Origin: CBFIGX01 sp965662265
Lineage (GTDB): Bacteria; Bacteroidota; Bacteroidia; Flavobacteriales; UBA7430
Assembly: GCA_965662265.1 (NCBI GenBank)
Contig: CBFIGX010000003.1
Coordinates: forward strand, 124,001 to 188,000
Direction of reading: 5' to 3'
Length of the DNA: 64,000 nucleotides
Part shown: one piece after another, positions 61,286 through 64,000 of the stretch
Layout of the letters: every line of letters starts with the position of its first letter
Numbering within the stretch: position 1 is the stretch's first letter
Notes under the pieces: model-generated
The model's database searches: none
What the model saw: only the letters and a program-made list of their open reading frames with translations
What the model was told of the DNA's origin: nothing
Position numbers and translations under genes: made by a program

Positions 61286-61828
61286 ATGAAAAATTTAGTT
61301 ATTTTGTTTGTAAGCACAATTTTAATTAGTTGCACAAATGATTTAGGTCGTATTCACACCTTAAGCACCCAAGAATTTAAAATTGCAAATGATTTTGAAT
61401 TAGCTGTTAAGCAGATGTCATTCACTGGCACCTCTTTAGAAGCATGTTCTGAAGCTGCATTGAGATCTGTACCCAGAGCTGCATTACTTAAAAATGTATC
61501 CGTAACCACTAAAGGAAAAAAAGTTACAATGGTAGCAGATATTTGGGTGATGACTAAAGATAAATCTCAGAAAAATAAAGATTTAAAAGTTGGTAAATAC
61601 AAAGATCCTAAAGGTCAAAAAAGCCAACCTAGACGAGCTGCTGCAAATGTGGGCAAATTTAAAGCTGGGATGAAGGTAACTTGGGATCATCCAAAAGCAG
61701 GTAAAGGATCTGGAATTCTTGCAAAAATTACGGGTGAGATGGCTCAAATAGAAAAAGTTGTTGACGAAAATGGGAAGCAAGGAAAGCCAATAAAATTACA
61801 TGTGAGTGTCTTAAAGCCTCTAAAATAG
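61286..61828 (+). CDS. Lipoprotein of unknown function
   Basis: A 180-residue lipoprotein: MKNLVILFVSTILISC, cysteine 16 as lipid site. The body has two parts. The first (FKIANDFELAVKQMSFTGTS, CSEAALRSVPRAALLKNVS) is alpha-beta with one further cysteine. The second begins GKFKAGMKVTWDHPKAGKGS and has the spacing of a small SH3- or Tudor-like barrel, rich in lysine. I recognise no family. It is 64 bases before the next gene on the same strand. Confidence 0.6.
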   Translation: MKNLVILFVSTILISCTNDLGRIHTLSTQEFKIANDFELAVKQMSFTGTSLEACSEAALRSVPRAALLKNVSVTTKGKKVTMVADIWVMTKDKSQKNKDLKVGKYKDPKGQKSQPRRAAANVGKFKAGMKVTWDHPKAGKGSGILAKITGEMAQIEKVVDENGKQGKPIKLHVSVLKPLK

Positions 61829-61892
61829 AGGTGATTATAAAACGCTTGTACAATGATAAGATTCTTTATTTTCATAAATATATAATTTAGTC

Positions 61893-62348
61893 ATGCAAGA
61901 AAAAATAGCATTAAAAATTACAGAAAAAGACTACAAAAAACTAGTAGAGCTTATATATCTGGGTGTTGTTTTGCATCATACATATGACGATAAAGAATAT
62001 AAAACTATGCATAGAGTTGAACAAGCTGTATATGCTCAGGCTCATAAATTTAATGCCGAAAATCTTATTCGATACATCCCAGAGTTAAAAAAATATAATG
62101 TTACTCATGACTTAATGGATCGAATGGATTTGTTTAGATCCTCCTATGATTATAATTATTTTTATGACGAACTCATAAGCAGATTATCAGAAAAAGAGTT
62201 CATGAACTACTATTCTTATCAAGAACTTAAAACCATGACTCAGAAACAAAAAGATGAGGCTTTACAGTATATCATAGACAAGTATGACTCTGCTGCAAAA
62301 ACCGGTGGATTTGAAAAAATATTAGAACAAGCTAAAGATATACTATGA
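61893..62348 (+). CDS. Protein of unknown function, helical
   Basis: A 151-residue cytoplasmic protein, all predicted helix with many Tyr, Lys and Glu (DYKKLVELIYLGVVLHH, YDYNYFYDELISRLSEKEF). No signal peptide and no recognised motif. Its stop overlaps the start of the thioredoxin gene by four bases (ATGA), so the two proteins are coupled in translation and may act in one process. Confidence 0.6.
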   Translation: MQEKIALKITEKDYKKLVELIYLGVVLHHTYDDKEYKTMHRVEQAVYAQAHKFNAENLIRYIPELKKYNVTHDLMDRMDLFRSSYDYNYFYDELISRLSEKEFMNYYSYQELKTMTQKQKDEALQYIIDKYDSAAKTGGFEKILEQAKDIL

Positions 62349-62866
62349 TGAGAATGGTCTTAATTTTTGCATTTTTCCTTCCTTTTATCGCCTTAGCCCA
62401 ATCAGTTGATTCTCGCGGTTATATAGTTAAGGTTGGAGATAAATTACCTACCATAGAGTTTACAGATTTAAACGGAGTAAACTACACCAATCAATCACTC
62501 AAAGACCAGGTTGTAGTTTTACAATTTACAGCATCATGGTGTAGTGTATGTAGAAAAGAAATGCCACATCTAGAAGAAGAAGTTTGGCAACGTTTTAAAA
62601 ATGATAATTTTTTGTTGCTAGGCTTAGATCTTAAAGAGGAGGCATCTGTTGTTAGAGAATTCGCAAAAAAAATGGGCGTTACCTATCCAATGGTAAGTGA
62701 TTTAGACGGTGCTTTATTTGAAAAATTTGCAGGACCAAAACAGGGTGTAACAAGAAACATAGTTGTTAATCAAGAAGGAGAAATCATTTTCCTAACTCGC
62801 CTTTATGATAGAGAAGAATTTGAAGAAATGATTGATGTGATTGATAGTGCTTTAAAAGGTAAATAG
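62345..62866 (+). CDS. TlpA-like periplasmic thioredoxin
   Basis: A 173-residue exported protein: signal MVLIFAFFLPFIALAQ, then a thioredoxin/AhpC-TSA fold with the redox motif WCSVC in FTASWCSVCRKEMPHLEEE, a cis-proline region KQGVTRNIVVNQEGEII. Members reduce or isomerise disulfides in the periplasm. Given the many cysteine-rich exported proteins nearby, a role in their disulfide chemistry is possible but unproven. Convergent with purT, 18 bases apart. Confidence 0.85.
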   Translation: MMRMVLIFAFFLPFIALAQSVDSRGYIVKVGDKLPTIEFTDLNGVNYTNQSLKDQVVVLQFTASWCSVCRKEMPHLEEEVWQRFKNDNFLLLGLDLKEEASVVREFAKKMGVTYPMVSDLDGALFEKFAGPKQGVTRNIVVNQEGEIIFLTRLYDREEFEEMIDVIDSALKGK

Positions 62867-62884
62867 CCGCAGCCACAAATCGAA

Positions 62885-64000
62885 CTATTCAACCCTCATC
62901 TGAGCTGCAATCTTCTTAGCCTTTTCGATATGGTAATCGATGTGTTCCTCTCCAAAAGATAAAGCAATTGCCATTCTTCTAAATGGTCTCGTACTTGGCT
63001 TTCCAAATACTCTTATGTCACTATTAGGATAATTAGTAGCATCATTTAGACCTGATATTATTGGTTGATTTGTGTTTGTTCCACTTGCAAGAACTACAGC
63101 ACTCGCACCATTCTTTTCTAGTGTAATTTCTTGAACAGGAATTCCTAAAATGACTCTAGCATGAAGTTCAAATTCGGAAAAGTTTTGAGTATTTCCTAGA
63201 GTTACCATACCTGTATCGTGAGGCCTTGGTGATAACTCTGAAAAGAATACGCCTTTTTTGCCAACAAAAAATTCAACGCCCCATATTCCTGCACCTCCAA
63301 GCGCTTGAGTAACCTTTCTGGCCATATCTTGGGCTTCTTCAAGTAGAGAAGGACTCATGGGCATGGGTTGCCAGCTTTCTTGATAATCTCCTCGCTCTTG
63401 TCTATGCCCGATTGGAGGGCAAAATAATGTATTTTCAGAGTCTTGTGTGAGTGTGAGTAGTGTGATTTCATAGTCAAAGTCAACAAACTCTTCTACAATA
63501 ACTTCCATAACATCACCGCGCGAGCCTTCTAAAGCAAATTCCCAGGCTTTTTCAATATCATTTGAGGTTTTAATTACCGACTGGCCTTTTCCAGAGCTAG
63601 ACATTAAAGGTTTTACCACACATGGCATTCCGCAATAATTTACACCTTCTACAAGTTCTTCGAATGAATTGGCGTATTTATATTTTGCAGTTTTTATACC
63701 AAGATCAATAGCTGCTAACTCTCTAATCGATTTTCGATTCATGGTAAAGTTGGCTGCTTTAGCACTAGGAACAACCTTTATTCCTTGCTTTTCATAATCA
63801 TAAAAACGCTCTGTTCTGATAGCTTCTATTTCTGGCACTATAATATCTGGCTTGTACTTTTTTACAATTCGATCTAGTTCAGTACCATCAAGCATATTAA
63901 TTACTTCATATTCGTGCGCCACATGCATTGCAGGTGCATTATGATAGCTGTCTACTGCAATTATATATTGCCCCAATCTTTGACAGGCAATTGCAAATTC
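62885..64000 (-). CDS. purT: Formate-dependent phosphoribosylglycinamide formyltransferase PurT (5' end outside window)
   Basis: ATP-grasp enzyme of purine synthesis that makes formyl-GAR from GAR, formate and ATP. The match to PurT is close throughout: IIAVDSYHNAPAMHVAHE, VPEIEAI, PCVVKPLMSSSGKGQSV, EITLLTL, PPIGHRQERGDYQESWQP and FSELSPRPHDTGMVTL. The reading frame stays open to the right edge (EFAIACQRLGQYI), so the start lies outside; the in-frame TTG at 63976 is a leucine codon, not the start. About 20 N-terminal residues are missing from view. Confidence 0.94.
   Translation of the reverse strand, partial: EFAIACQRLGQYIIAVDSYHNAPAMHVAHEYEVINMLDGTELDRIVKKYKPDIIVPEIEAIRTERFYDYEKQGIKVVPSAKAANFTMNRKSIRELAAIDLGIKTAKYKYANSFEELVEGVNYCGMPCVVKPLMSSSGKGQSVIKTSNDIEKAWEFALEGSRGDVMEVIVEEFVDFDYEITLLTLTQDSENTLFCPPIGHRQERGDYQESWQPMPMSPSLLEEAQDMARKVTQALGGAGIWGVEFFVGKKGVFFSELSPRPHDTGMVTLGNTQNFSEFELHARVILGIPVQEITLEKNGASAVVLASGTNTNQPIISGLNDATNYPNSDIRVFGKPSTRPFRRMAIALSFGEEHIDYHIEKAKKIAAQMRVE

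Noticed and set aside
63976..64000. A start codon for purT at 63976
   Set aside because: The codon is an in-frame leucine (TTG) inside IACQRLGQYI; the gene continues past the window edge.

Overview
The window is AT-rich chromosomal DNA from a member of the Bacteroidota, most likely a marine, Flavobacteriales-like organism. The evidence is the PorP/GldK-L-M-N core of the type IX secretion system (T9SS) with a separate gldB-gldC pair, T9SS cargo with C-terminal sorting tails, promoters of the TAnnTTTG type peculiar to this phylum, an FtsZ with a very long acidic tail, and the gene order miaB / sigma-54 activator / lptE / secG / groES / groEL. No integrase, transposase, CRISPR array or phage gene was seen, so this looks like core genome with an accessory stretch of surface-protein genes.

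Layout. 1-4583: the start of an SDR dehydratase/epimerase (cut by the window edge), tyrS, a broken membrane-protein remnant, a PhoB/PhoR-like two-component pair and an SRPBCC-fold protein. 4662-9987: trmB with an alkyltransferase-like gene, then mrp, nfu and the two subunits of a 2-oxoacid:ferredoxin oxidoreductase, which form an iron-sulfur oriented operon. 10017-13956: a small membrane protein, nadE, gldB-gldC, and an alpha/beta hydrolase with engB. 14146-30213: a compact division and cell-wall (dcw) cluster, mraZ-rsmH-ftsL-ftsI-murE-mraY-murD-ftsW-murG-murC-ftsQ-ftsA-ftsZ followed by yqeY. It lacks murF and ddl and is headed by three MraZ-box-like repeats abutting a promoter. 30248-37439, all minus strand: miaB, a sigma-54 activator, lptE, a TPR-like gene, secG, groES and groEL, then a Kazal-like lipoprotein. 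37650-49799, plus strand: topA, a degenerate arginase-fold protein, the T9SS operon porP-gldK-gldL-gldM-gldN with its terminator, an FAD oxidoreductase and an ABC-F ATPase. 49788-55331, minus strand: three large exported proteins. 55461-57668: der and era. 57844-57916: initiator tRNA-Met. 58077-61237: two more exported proteins. 61286-64000: a lipoprotein, an unknown protein, a TlpA-like thioredoxin and purT (cut by the right edge).

How the parts fit. The T9SS motor and ring genes lie beside five large exported proteins that share a small set of modules: cysteine-rich GCTD...DGSC repeats, calcium-binding-like DxDxDGxCDE loops, a GWNLIG...GQGYQIK module found five times in three proteins, and two kinds of C-terminal tail. 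One of the five carries a coiled coil made of four exact-length 25-residue (75-bp) repeats. This shared-module surface family is the least explained part of the window. Other points worth following up are the arginase-fold protein that has lost metal ligands next to the T9SS operon, MraZ boxes abutting the dcw promoter, and a TGACA/TGTCA palindrome over the -33 element of the miaB promoter with a related sequence upstream of groES.
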